A stretch of DNA of 28,045 bases. It comes from UBA3210 sp963653535. Lineage in GTDB: Bacteria; Bacillota_I; Bacilli_A; RFN20; CAG-449. This document shows, in pieces, positions 8,070 through 16,650 of the stretch (the stretch's first letter is position 1; every line of letters starts with the position of its first letter). The stretch is from the NCBI GenBank assembly GCA_963653535.1, contig CAVJWU010000018.1, positions 1 to 28,045 of the forward strand, written 5' to 3'. Both the position numbers and the translations under genes were made by a program. The notes beneath the pieces were generated by a model. It was not told the origin of the DNA and made no database searches. It saw only the letters and a list, made by a program, of their open reading frames with translations.

Positions 8070-9434
8070 ATGAAAAATAAGAAATTAAAATTATTATCCA
8101 CAAGCTTATTTTGTGTATCATTATTAGGTGCATTTTCTTCTTGTGGATCAACTACTTTCGATCCTAACTTTGTAGTTCCTGAAGGTGGATTTAATGAAGA
8201 TAACGAAGTTACTATTAAATTCTATTCGACAATGGGTCAAAGTTTACAAGATGTATTTAATAGATATCTAGAAAAATTTGAGGATGCATATCCTAACATC
8301 CACGTTGAAGCTCAATTCATAGGTGGTTATGATGATGTTAGAGATCAAATGAATACTGAAATTGCTTCTGGTAAATCAGAAGTTAACGTTGCATATTGTT
8401 ATCCAGATCACGTTGCAACTTACAATACTTCAAAATCAGTTATTTGCTTAGATAATTTAATTGAAGATGATACATATGGATTTACTAGAGATCAATATAA
8501 AGACTTTGTTCAAGGATTCTATAATGAAGGTAAAACATTTGGAGATGGTAAGATGTATTGCTTACCATTCTCTAAATCTTCTGAAGTTATGTACTATAAC
8601 AAAACAGTCTTTGATGAAGAAGGACTTTCTGTTCCAACTCATTGGTATTCAACTGGTGAAAATGATGTTACATCAATGGAATATGTCTGCGCAGCTTTAA
8701 AAGCAAAATATCCTGATTCAACTCCATTAGGTTATGACTCAGGTAGCAACTTATTTATCACATGGTGTGAACAATTAAATATTCCATATACTCAATCTGG
8801 TGCGAATAATAATTATTTATTCAATAATGAACAAGCGAAAGCATTTATGGCTAAGTTAAAGAAATGGTATGAAAATGGTTGGATTACAACTAAAGATTTA
8901 TATGGTTCATATACTTCTGGTTTATTCACTAGCACTGATGTAAAAAGATGTTTTATGTGTATCGGTTCTTCCGCAGGTGCTTCATATCAAAAATCATCAA
9001 GCTTTACTTGTGATATCGCAGCAATTCCTCAACACAATCAAAATAACAGAAAAGTTATTCAACAAGGACCAGATTTATGTATTTTCAATAATACAGATCC
9101 TCAAAAAGTAATGGCTTCTTGGTTATTTGCTAAATATTTTACAACTAGTGTTGAATTCCAAGCTCAATTCTCAATGACTTCAGGTTATCAACCAGTTATT
9201 AATTCAGTATATAAGAATGCTATATATAAGGCTTTCTTAGAAAATGAATCTGATATTCAAGCAAAAGCAATTAAGATATGTTCTGATAATATGGATGCAG
9301 CATTCGTTAATGCAGCTTTCCCAGGTTCATCAACAGCCCGTACTGAAGTAGGTAACTTAGTTACAACTGTTTTACAAAATAAAGCAGATATTAATACAGC
9401 ATTCGCAAACGCTCTTGCAAAATGCCAAGGCTAA
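8070..9434 (+). CDS. ABC importer solute-binding lipoprotein (family 1), copy 2
   Basis: This tandem paralogue of the preceding binding protein starts 18 bases downstream. More than half of aligned residues appear identical by eye, including GGYDDVRDQ, AYCYPDHVA, LPFSKS, GLSVPTHW, KYPDSTPLGYDS and FMCIGSSAGASYQ. The lipobox ends in FSSC with Cys25 as the predicted lipid attachment site. Compared with copy 1 it lacks the Ser-rich linker and the acidic insertion, making it 41 residues shorter. The ribosome binding site is a modest AAAGG. Two binding proteins feeding one permease pair could widen the range of ligands or let one act as a high-affinity form (inference). No frameshift or decay is visible, so both copies look functional. 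Confidence 0.93.
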   Translation: MKNKKLKLLSTSLFCVSLLGAFSSCGSTTFDPNFVVPEGGFNEDNEVTIKFYSTMGQSLQDVFNRYLEKFEDAYPNIHVEAQFIGGYDDVRDQMNTEIASGKSEVNVAYCYPDHVATYNTSKSVICLDNLIEDDTYGFTRDQYKDFVQGFYNEGKTFGDGKMYCLPFSKSSEVMYYNKTVFDEEGLSVPTHWYSTGENDVTSMEYVCAALKAKYPDSTPLGYDSGSNLFITWCEQLNIPYTQSGANNNYLFNNEQAKAFMAKLKKWYENGWITTKDLYGSYTSGLFTSTDVKRCFMCIGSSAGASYQKSSSFTCDIAAIPQHNQNNRKVIQQGPDLCIFNNTDPQKVMASWLFAKYFTTSVEFQAQFSMTSGYQPVINSVYKNAIYKAFLENESDIQAKAIKICSDNMDAAFVNAAFPGSSTARTEVGNLVTTVLQNKADINTAFANALAKCQG

Positions 9435-9453
9435 TAAGGAAGGTAAATAGATT

Positions 9454-11265
9454 ATGAAAATAAAAAGATTATTGACAGTAAGTTTAACTTCCTTACTTGT
9501 CTTATTTGGAACAGTTACTAGTGTTTCTTGCTCTGGAACTTCTTCTAATGATGGAAAGAAAACAACAGCTTATGAAGAAAAGAAGTTAAGTGAATTTATT
9601 GATTATGCTTCTAACCTTAAATTTGATAAGGATTCAGGAAGAAAATACATGGAATTTACTGCTTCAGAAATTTCTTCTTTAATTGATGGTGATACATCCC
9701 ATTTTAAAGTTGATTCCTCAAAGAGAAGTGAATTTCCAGCCGCAAGTTCAACTTATAGTGATGGAATTTTAAAGGTTAGATATTTAGCAATTGATACTCC
9801 TGAATCAACTGGTCAAATCCAAGAATGGGGTAAAACTGCATCTTTATTTAATAAAGAAAGATTATCTAATGCTGAAGCTATCATTGTTGAATCAAATGAT
9901 TCGAACTGGAACTTAGATTCAACTGGTACAAGATTCTTAGGCTTTGTTTGGTATAAAGCTAAAGGTAGTACTGAATATAAAAATTTAAATTTAGAACTTT
10001 TACAAGAAGGTTTAGCAAATGCTAAATCAATTGGTTCTACTTGTTATGCTGATATTATGCAAAAAGCATATTCACAAGCAAATGAATATGAATTATATGT
10101 ATTCTCTAAGGCTGCAGCAAGCTGGAAAATTTCTAAAAAACAATTAACAGATTCTAAATCAAATATTTTAGGTAATTATGATACTTCATCAATTATCTCC
10201 TATACTAAGGCTGATACAACTGATGATATTCATAAAGTTAACGTCTATTCTAATAATGGTAATTTAATTGATGCGCAAGTAACTATTACAGATAATTATG
10301 CAACTAATTCAAATTACTATTTAGGAATGGAAGCTAATGGAAAAGTTTATTACTATACAGGTGAATTAAACGCAAATGCTGGTGAAGTTACTGATGATAT
10401 TTCTAAAGCACAAATTTATAAAATTGCTAAAGATTCTTCTAAGAATGGATATTTCAATATTTATAGAGAAACTGACAATGGAAATCAATATGTAACAATT
10501 GATTCATCTAATAACTTAAATTATATGTATAGAGATAAAAACTACTATTATGGTGATTTTATTAGCGTTACTATTAAAGAATTAAGAACATCTTTATTAG
10601 AAGGTTCTGAAAATTCTTATTTAGGTAAAACAATTCGTTTCGAAGGTATTATTACTTCCATTGATGCTGAAACTATTTATCTACAAGATTATGATGCGGA
10701 ATCTGGTGTTAACTGGGGAATGACAGTATATTTAGGTTATTCATTTAAAGGTACAAGCATGATCGTTAAAGGAAATAAATTATCTGTCTGTGGTTCTTTC
10801 CAAAAATATGATACTGCAGGTACTTATCAAGTTTCTGGCTTAACTTATATGGCTATGGATCCTACATATGAAAAAAATACTTATTTAGTTGAAGAAAATT
10901 GTACTTACACTCCAACTATCATCACTGGTGATGATTTTTCTAAGACGACCAAAGAAGATCGTTATGGTGGAGCATCATATATGGAAGCTTTAACAAGTTC
11001 ATATTGCAAAATGGAAAATGTAACTTGTACAAGAGTTTATACTACTAGTGAAGGTACTAGCGCAGGTGCATTAAGCTTAACTTGTACAGATGCAAGTGGT
11101 AAGACTTTTACTATTAGAACAAGCGTTCTTTATAAAAATAATGAAAAAGTTACTGCTGATGCATTCTTAAATAAAACTTTCGATGTAATGGGTATTGTCG
11201 ATTCATATAATGGTGCATATCAATTAAGAGTCGTAAATTATAATAATATCACATTTAAAAATTAA
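9454..11265 (+). CDS. Surface nuclease lipoprotein: SNase-like domain plus OB-like domains
   Basis: This is a lipid-anchored extracellular nuclease. The lipobox ends at Cys26 (TSVSC). Residues about 66-218 form a staphylococcal-nuclease (thermonuclease) domain. Aligning by motif to S. aureus nuclease gives DGDT (78-81, metal ligand Asp80), VRYLAIDTPE with Arg109, Asp114, Thr115 and Glu117, and a later TRFLGFVWY with Arg160. These match the family's Arg35, Asp40, Thr41, Glu43 and Arg87, so the domain should be active and calcium-dependent. NLELLQEGLA matches the family's helix after the barrel. A beta-rich middle region (about 235-380) follows, then an OB-like domain (about 389-465: LGKTIRFEGIITSI, IYLQD, SVCGSF) and a second similar one (about 510-602). 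The order recalls B. subtilis YhcR, which also joins OB and SNase domains. It directly follows the importer's binding proteins and likely shares their transcript. Confidence 0.9.
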   Translation: MKIKRLLTVSLTSLLVLFGTVTSVSCSGTSSNDGKKTTAYEEKKLSEFIDYASNLKFDKDSGRKYMEFTASEISSLIDGDTSHFKVDSSKRSEFPAASSTYSDGILKVRYLAIDTPESTGQIQEWGKTASLFNKERLSNAEAIIVESNDSNWNLDSTGTRFLGFVWYKAKGSTEYKNLNLELLQEGLANAKSIGSTCYADIMQKAYSQANEYELYVFSKAAASWKISKKQLTDSKSNILGNYDTSSIISYTKADTTDDIHKVNVYSNNGNLIDAQVTITDNYATNSNYYLGMEANGKVYYYTGELNANAGEVTDDISKAQIYKIAKDSSKNGYFNIYRETDNGNQYVTIDSSNNLNYMYRDKNYYYGDFISVTIKELRTSLLEGSENSYLGKTIRFEGIITSIDAETIYLQDYDAESGVNWGMTVYLGYSFKGTSMIVKGNKLSVCGSFQKYDTAGTYQVSGLTYMAMDPTYEKNTYLVEENCTYTPTIITGDDFSKTTKEDRYGGASYMEALTSSYCKMENVTCTRVYTTSEGTSAGALSLTCTDASGKTFTIRTSVLYKNNEKVTADAFLNKTFDVMGIVDSYNGAYQLRVVNYNNITFKN

Positions 11266-11287
11266 TTATAAAAGGGGAAAAGTTAAA

Positions 11288-13135
11288 ATGAAATTTAAAA
11301 AATTATTAGTATTATCATCTGCATTCATCTTTACATTTGGTGCAGCAGCATGTTCTACTACTTCAAGTAGTTCACAACAACCTAGTTCAGAAGCTTCATC
11401 AAGCGCTTCATCAACAGTTGATGAAGAAACAAAAGTTTTAAATGCAATTACAAATGCAGCAGACTATGTCTGGCAATTATATAGAGCAAAAGATTCTACA
11501 TCAATTTCAGGTAATTTTGATGTTGTTTCAATAGTCGCAATTGGTGATTATAATGTCAGCGTATCATGGGCAGTTGAACAAACTTCTGGTACTAAAGGTA
11601 TCTTAAAAATTGTTGATAAAGATGCAAATTCAAAAACAGTTGTTACAGGATATTATGATGGTTTAGTAAAAGAACAAATCGTTGCAAAACTTGTTCCTAC
11701 ATTCTCATTAAATGGTACAACTAAGAAATTTAACGAAGTTACAAGACATGAAGGATTTAACGTTAAAGTCGATGTTTTAGTTCTCGGTACATATGAAGAT
11801 TGGAAAAACCTAGCAAGTGATAAAAAGACTCCAATTAATATTAAAGGTGTTGTTACTGCAGTAAACACAAGTGACGGTTCTATCGTTTTTGAAAATGAAG
11901 AACATGGCTATTTTGGTTATAAAGCAACTAATGGTGCAAAAGCTAAAGTTGGTGATACAATTATCTATACTGGTACTAGAAGTGATTATAGTGGTCAAGA
12001 AGAATTTGCTAGCGGAGGATCATATGCAGTAGTTTCTTCAGGTAATAACGTAACTCCTACAGATGCAACTGCAGATTTTAAAGCAGCAGCTAAAAATGAA
12101 ACTACTGATAAAACTCTTTCTTCTAAATATCAAAATAGATTAGTTACATTAAATAATTGTAAACCTACTAAAGTTGATTCTTCTAAAGGCTATTATTATT
12201 TCACAGTTGATGGAGGAAAAACAGAATATTATGTCTACTCTGATACAAGATATTTAAAAGATTATTCTTCATTTATTGAAAAATATTCTTTAGCTCTTGC
12301 AGCAAATCGTACATTTAATTACACAGGTGTAACAACTGTTTATAGTAATACATATACTTTCTATGGTATTACAAGTAATCCAGATGTTATTACAGTTAAT
12401 GGTGACGCAATTACTGATGATACATACGTTTCTGTAATTAAAAATAATATTACAACTGATTTTGGTTCATCAAAAACTTATTATGAAGATACTACAATTG
12501 ATTTCTCTTCATATGTAGTTGGTTCCTCAACAGTTACTGCAACTGTAACAAGTGGTACAACTGCAACAATTAAAGACAATAAATTAACTCTTACTCTTTC
12601 TAAAGAAGCAGAAGTAACAAATACTGTCGAAGTAAAGATTAAAAAGGGTGACGCAGAAGAAACAGTAACTCTTACATTAACAACTGTTAAATCTATTGAA
12701 TCTTTTACATCTGATTCTTTAACTTATGCAAATTTTGAAGGTTTATCTACAGATTCTAAAAACCCTGGTGACTTAACTAGTAGCATTGAATGTAAAAAAG
12801 GTGAAGCTAAAGTTAATGCAACAGTTAACTTTGTAAGTTCATATGCTGCAACAAAATATAAAGAATGGACTATTGCAAAAGGTGGTTCTATGACTATAAG
12901 CGCTCCAGCAGGCTATAAGATTTATAGAATTAAATCTGAAGTTTATAAATCATTGAGTGCAACAGTTACAGATGGAACTAACGAATTAACTTCAGTTAAA
13001 ATTGGAACTGGCTCTAATAATGATGGACTAGTTTACTTATGGAATGTTAATGGTTCAACTATTAAATTTGAAGTAGCAACTGATGCGTATGCTCAATCAT
13101 TCTACAATTTAACTATTTATTTAATCGCAGAATAA
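11288..13135 (+). CDS. Multidomain surface lipoprotein with OB-like and Ig-like regions
   Basis: This is a lipoprotein with lipobox cysteine Cys22 (GAAAC) and a Ser/Gln-rich linker (about 23-45). No enzyme motif is visible. Domains proposed from strand pattern: an N-terminal region (about 50-160); an OB-like domain (about 175-250, INIKGVVTAV then VGDTIIYTGTR); a second OB-like stretch (about 272-360) resembling the last domain of the preceding nuclease; a bacterial Ig-like segment (about 405-467) with Thr/Val-rich strands; and a C-terminal beta-rich domain (about 470-615). AAAAGGGG precedes the ATG, 22 bases after the nuclease gene. As the last gene before the cluster's terminator it probably serves the same process, perhaps by holding nucleic acid at the surface (inference). 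A carbohydrate-binding or adhesive role is the main alternative. Confidence 0.82.
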   Translation: MKFKKLLVLSSAFIFTFGAAACSTTSSSSQQPSSEASSSASSTVDEETKVLNAITNAADYVWQLYRAKDSTSISGNFDVVSIVAIGDYNVSVSWAVEQTSGTKGILKIVDKDANSKTVVTGYYDGLVKEQIVAKLVPTFSLNGTTKKFNEVTRHEGFNVKVDVLVLGTYEDWKNLASDKKTPINIKGVVTAVNTSDGSIVFENEEHGYFGYKATNGAKAKVGDTIIYTGTRSDYSGQEEFASGGSYAVVSSGNNVTPTDATADFKAAAKNETTDKTLSSKYQNRLVTLNNCKPTKVDSSKGYYYFTVDGGKTEYYVYSDTRYLKDYSSFIEKYSLALAANRTFNYTGVTTVYSNTYTFYGITSNPDVITVNGDAITDDTYVSVIKNNITTDFGSSKTYYEDTTIDFSSYVVGSSTVTATVTSGTTATIKDNKLTLTLSKEAEVTNTVEVKIKKGDAEETVTLTLTTVKSIESFTSDSLTYANFEGLSTDSKNPGDLTSSIECKKGEAKVNATVNFVSSYAATKYKEWTIAKGGSMTISAPAGYKIYRIKSEVYKSLSATVTDGTNELTSVKIGTGSNNDGLVYLWNVNGSTIKFEVATDAYAQSFYNLTIYLIAE

Positions 13136-13166
13136 TTTCTTAAACTAATAAAATAAAGATATTTTT

Positions 13167-13199
13167 AAGCTCACAATATTATATTGTGGGCTTTTTTTT
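13167..13199 (+). terminator. Strong intrinsic terminator ending the importer cluster
   Basis: AAGCTCACAAT (13167-13177) pairs with ATTGTGGGCTT (13183-13193) with one U-G wobble, followed by eight T in all. It marks the end of the importer/nuclease transcript. Confidence 0.92.
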
Positions 13200-13206
13200 C
13201 TTGTTG

Positions 13207-13215
13207 TGTTATTAT
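13207..13215 (+). promoter_or_regulatory. Possible extended -10 promoter before the uvrA operon
   Basis: TGT followed by TATTAT (13210-13215) forms an extended -10 element immediately after the terminator's T run. The best -35 candidate, TTGTGG at 13184-13189, lies inside the terminator hairpin at a long 20-base spacing. Some promoter is needed here, because the terminator blocks read-through. Confidence 0.4.
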
Positions 13216-13231
13216 TTTTGTGGTGATAAAT

Positions 13232-13783
13232 ATGAATAAAATAAAATGTCCAATTGTTAAAGATGAACTTTCTCCTTTACACGATTTTAAAAAACAAGAT
13301 GTATCAGTTATAAATGACGAAATAGTCATTAAGCATGAAACATCTTATTATAAGTTTTTTAAAAAACAAGTTCGTCTGAATATTACTGAATGTCGTGATT
13401 TAATGTTATTTACAGGATTAATTTCTCTTGCAGTATGTTTAATTACTTATTTAGTATTAGGCTTTGTTTTAAATGAAAATTCTTATGGATTTTCACATTT
13501 TTGGATGATTTTTATTTTAGTTCCAATCGCTATTTCTTTAGTTGAAGTAATATATAAAAAACAAATAGTTAGATTTAATGTCGCAGCATTAACTGCTCTA
13601 GTTTATGCTTATCTAGGAATGTTTAAAAATTTATGGCATCCTTGTTGGATTATCTTTATTGTCCCAATTATTTATTATATTGTTGGAGAATATATCGATA
13701 AGAAAAATGGTTATAAATATTTAGATGAAGCAATTAAAATTGTCGATGATGAAAGAATTTCTAAATATAGAAAAGAGAATTAA
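13232..13783 (+). CDS. Membrane protein of unknown function, first gene of the uvrA operon
   Basis: I do not recognise the family. The start is placed at the ATG at 13232 (183 residues): GGTGA (13222-13226) sits five bases before it, while an upstream in-frame ATG at 13184 lies inside the terminator hairpin and is not credible. Residues about 1-60 are polar and cytoplasmic, with a cysteine near the start (NKIKCP). Four hydrophobic segments follow within about 63-155, and the C-terminus is a short charged tail. There is a two-base gap to uvrA, so the two are translated from one message. The layout (soluble N-terminus, small four-helix membrane core) resembles small uncharacterised Firmicutes membrane proteins. 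No catalytic motif is visible. Confidence 0.8.
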   Translation: MNKIKCPIVKDELSPLHDFKKQDVSVINDEIVIKHETSYYKFFKKQVRLNITECRDLMLFTGLISLAVCLITYLVLGFVLNENSYGFSHFWMIFILVPIAISLVEVIYKKQIVRFNVAALTALVYAYLGMFKNLWHPCWIIFIVPIIYYIVGEYIDKKNGYKYLDEAIKIVDDERISKYRKEN

Positions 13784-13785
13784 GT

Positions 13786-16650
13786 ATGGCACACGATCAA
13801 ATTATTATTAAAGGTGCAAGAGAAAATAATTTAAAGAATATTGATTTAACTATTCCTAAAGATAAATTAGTTGTATTTACTGGTGTATCTGGAAGTGGTA
13901 AATCAACATTAGCTTTTGATACTATTTTCTCTGAAGGTCAAAGAAGATATATCGAATCTTTATCTAGTTATGCTAGACAGTTTTTAGGTAACTCAGAAAA
14001 ACCTTATGTTGATTCAATTGAAGGATTATCTCCTGCTATTGCAATCGATCAAAAGACTACTTCTCATAACCCTCGTTCAACAGTCGGTACTGTTACAGAA
14101 ATCTATGATTATTTAAGATTATTATATTCTCGTATTGGTGTAGCGTATTGCCCTACTCATAATGAACCAATCGTTAAATTTACTATTAAACAAATGATTG
14201 ATGTTATTAAGAAAAATGAATTAGGGACAAAGATTTATATTTTCGCTCGTATTGTTAATAACGAAAAAGGTACACATAAAGAAACTATTGAAAAGTTCCA
14301 AAAAAGAGGCTTTGAAAGAGTAAGAATTGATTTAGGAGAAATAGTAAGATTCTCCGAACTAAAACCACTTGAAAAGAATGTAAGACATACGATTGATATT
14401 GTCGTTGATCGCCTTGTTTTAAAAGAAGATAGTGATGAAAGATTATTCGAATCACTAGAAACTGCGTTAGATATTGGTGATGGCTTTGTTTTAGTTAAAA
14501 TGGGAGAAAAAGAAGAATTATTCTCTGAACATCAAGCATGCAAGTACTGCGGATTTTCTATTCCTCCTTTAGAACCAAGATTATTTTCTTTTAACGCTCC
14601 TTTAGGAGCATGTCCTGAATGTAATGGTTTAGGAATTAAAAGAGAATGTAATCCTGATTTATTAATAACTAATGAAGATTTAACGTTAAATCAAGGGGCA
14701 ATCGCGTATTATAAAAATATCGCTGAAACTAGTAATCTTGAATGGCAAGAATTTGCTTATACTTGTGATTATTATGGTATTCCTCGTGATATTCCATATC
14801 GTAATTTATTAAATTCACAAAAGAAAATTTGTTTATTTGGTTCACCTGAACCACTTAAAATGAAGTTAAAATCAAGCTCTGGTAATGAAACAACTAGAGT
14901 TGGATTTGAAGGAGTTAAAAATCGTATTGATCGAATGTATTTAACTACTACTTCTGAATTTATGCGTGGATATTATGAAGGATTTATGGAAGATTCCGTT
15001 TGTAATAAATGTAACGGCGCAAGATTAAATGAAAAAGTTCTTTCAGTGAGAATTAATGGGTTAAATATTTTTGAATTATGTAACCTTTCATTAGGTAATT
15101 TACTTGCTTTTATTAAAGAATTACCAAATAAATTATCCTCTGAACAAAACAATATCGGTAACTTAGTTATTAAAGAAATCTATAATCGTGTTTCTTTCTT
15201 AGTTGATGTTGGACTAGATTATTTAACTTTAGCGAGAATGGCAATGACTTTAAGTGGTGGAGAAGCGCAAAGAATTAGACTCGCTACTCAAATTGGTTCT
15301 CGTTTATCGGGTGTATTATATGTTTTAGATGAACCTAGTATTGGTTTACATCAAAGAGATAATGATAAACTAATCACCACTTTAAAAGCGATGAGAGATT
15401 TAGGAAATACCTTAATTGTTGTAGAACACGATGAAGATACAATGCTTGCCGCGGATTATTTAGTTGATATCGGTCCAGGAGCAGGAGTCCATGGAGGAAG
15501 CGTAGTCGCACAAGGTACTCCTACTGAAGTTATGAATAATCCAACTTCTTTAACTGGTAGATATTTAAAAGGTGATGAATTTATTCCTTATAATACATAT
15601 AGAAGTAAAGGAAATAAAAAGTTTATTAAGATTAAAGGAGCATCAGTTAATAACTTAAAGAATGTTAATGTTGATATTCCTTTAGGAATGTTTGTTTGTG
15701 TTACCGGTGTATCGGGAAGTGGTAAATCTAGTTTAATCAATGAAACTTTATATAAGACTTTACAAGTTAAATTAAATAAAACAAAGGTTAAACCTGGTAA
15801 AGTAGATTCTATTACTGGTATTGAAAATATCGATAAAGTAATTAATGTTTCGCAAGAACCAATTGGTAGAACTCCTCGTAGTAATCCAGCAACTTACATC
15901 GGAGTATTTGATGATATTAGAGACTTATTCGCTTCAACAATTGATGCTAGAAGTAAGGGATATGATAAATCAAGATTCTCATTTAACGTTAAAGGTGGAA
16001 GATGCGAAAAATGTGAAGGTGATGGAGTAAAGAGAATTTCGATGAACTTCATGCCTGATGTCTATGTAACATGTGATGAATGTAATGGTAAACGTTACAA
16101 TATGGATACCTTAAATATCACTTATAAAGGTAAATCAATCGCGGATGTTCTTGATATGACAAGTGAAGAAGCAATGATTTTCTTTGAAAATATCCCTTCT
16201 ATTTATCGTAAGGTAAAGACTTTAGTTGATGTCGGCTTAGGTTATATTAAACTTGGTCAATCTTCGACTACTTTAAGCGGTGGTGAAGCCCAAAGAGTAA
16301 AACTAGCTTATGAACTTCAACGTAAATCGACAGGTTCTACTTTATATATCTTAGATGAACCTACTACTGGGTTACATATTGATGATGTGAAAAAATTATT
16401 AAATGTCCTTTATACATTAGTTAGCTTAGGTAATTCAGTCTTAGTTATTGAACATAACTTAGATATGATTAAATGTGCAGATTATATTATTGATATGGGA
16501 TATGAAGGTGGCGAAAAAGGTGGACAAGTAATTGCGAAAGGTACTCCTGAAGAAGTTGCAGAAGTTTCTTCCTCATATACTGGTCAATACTTAAAGAAAA
16601 TCTTAAAAAGAGATTTAGAAAGGATGACATTAAGAAAGAATGAAAATTAA
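13786..16650 (+). CDS. uvrA: Excinuclease ABC subunit A (UvrA)
   Basis: UvrA is the damage-sensing ATPase of nucleotide excision repair; it loads UvrB at lesions and acts as a cytoplasmic dimer. Two ABC cassettes are visible. The first has Walker A GVSGSGKST (33-41) and, after the long insertion, signature LSGGEAQRIRLA with LYVLDEPSIGLHQRD. The second has GVSGSGKSS and LSGGEAQRVKLA with LYILDEPTTGLH. Zinc-binding CxxC pairs occur in the first cassette's insertion (CKYC and CPEC), at CNKC, and in the second cassette (CEKC and CDEC). The length of 954 is normal. uvrB and uvrC are not in the window. It follows a small membrane-protein gene by two bases and overlaps hprK by 11 bases, so the operon is translationally coupled. 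Confidence 0.98.
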   Translation: MAHDQIIIKGARENNLKNIDLTIPKDKLVVFTGVSGSGKSTLAFDTIFSEGQRRYIESLSSYARQFLGNSEKPYVDSIEGLSPAIAIDQKTTSHNPRSTVGTVTEIYDYLRLLYSRIGVAYCPTHNEPIVKFTIKQMIDVIKKNELGTKIYIFARIVNNEKGTHKETIEKFQKRGFERVRIDLGEIVRFSELKPLEKNVRHTIDIVVDRLVLKEDSDERLFESLETALDIGDGFVLVKMGEKEELFSEHQACKYCGFSIPPLEPRLFSFNAPLGACPECNGLGIKRECNPDLLITNEDLTLNQGAIAYYKNIAETSNLEWQEFAYTCDYYGIPRDIPYRNLLNSQKKICLFGSPEPLKMKLKSSSGNETTRVGFEGVKNRIDRMYLTTTSEFMRGYYEGFMEDSVCNKCNGARLNEKVLSVRINGLNIFELCNLSLGNLLAFIKELPNKLSSEQNNIGNLVIKEIYNRVSFLVDVGLDYLTLARMAMTLSGGEAQRIRLATQIGSRLSGVLYVLDEPSIGLHQRDNDKLITTLKAMRDLGNTLIVVEHDEDTMLAADYLVDIGPGAGVHGGSVVAQGTPTEVMNNPTSLTGRYLKGDEFIPYNTYRSKGNKKFIKIKGASVNNLKNVNVDIPLGMFVCVTGVSGSGKSSLINETLYKTLQVKLNKTKVKPGKVDSITGIENIDKVINVSQEPIGRTPRSNPATYIGVFDDIRDLFASTIDARSKGYDKSRFSFNVKGGRCEKCEGDGVKRISMNFMPDVYVTCDECNGKRYNMDTLNITYKGKSIADVLDMTSEEAMIFFENIPSIYRKVKTLVDVGLGYIKLGQSSTTLSGGEAQRVKLAYELQRKSTGSTLYILDEPTTGLHIDDVKKLLNVLYTLVSLGNSVLVIEHNLDMIKCADYIIDMGYEGGEKGGQVIAKGTPEEVAEVSSSYTGQYLKKILKRDLERMTLRKNEN

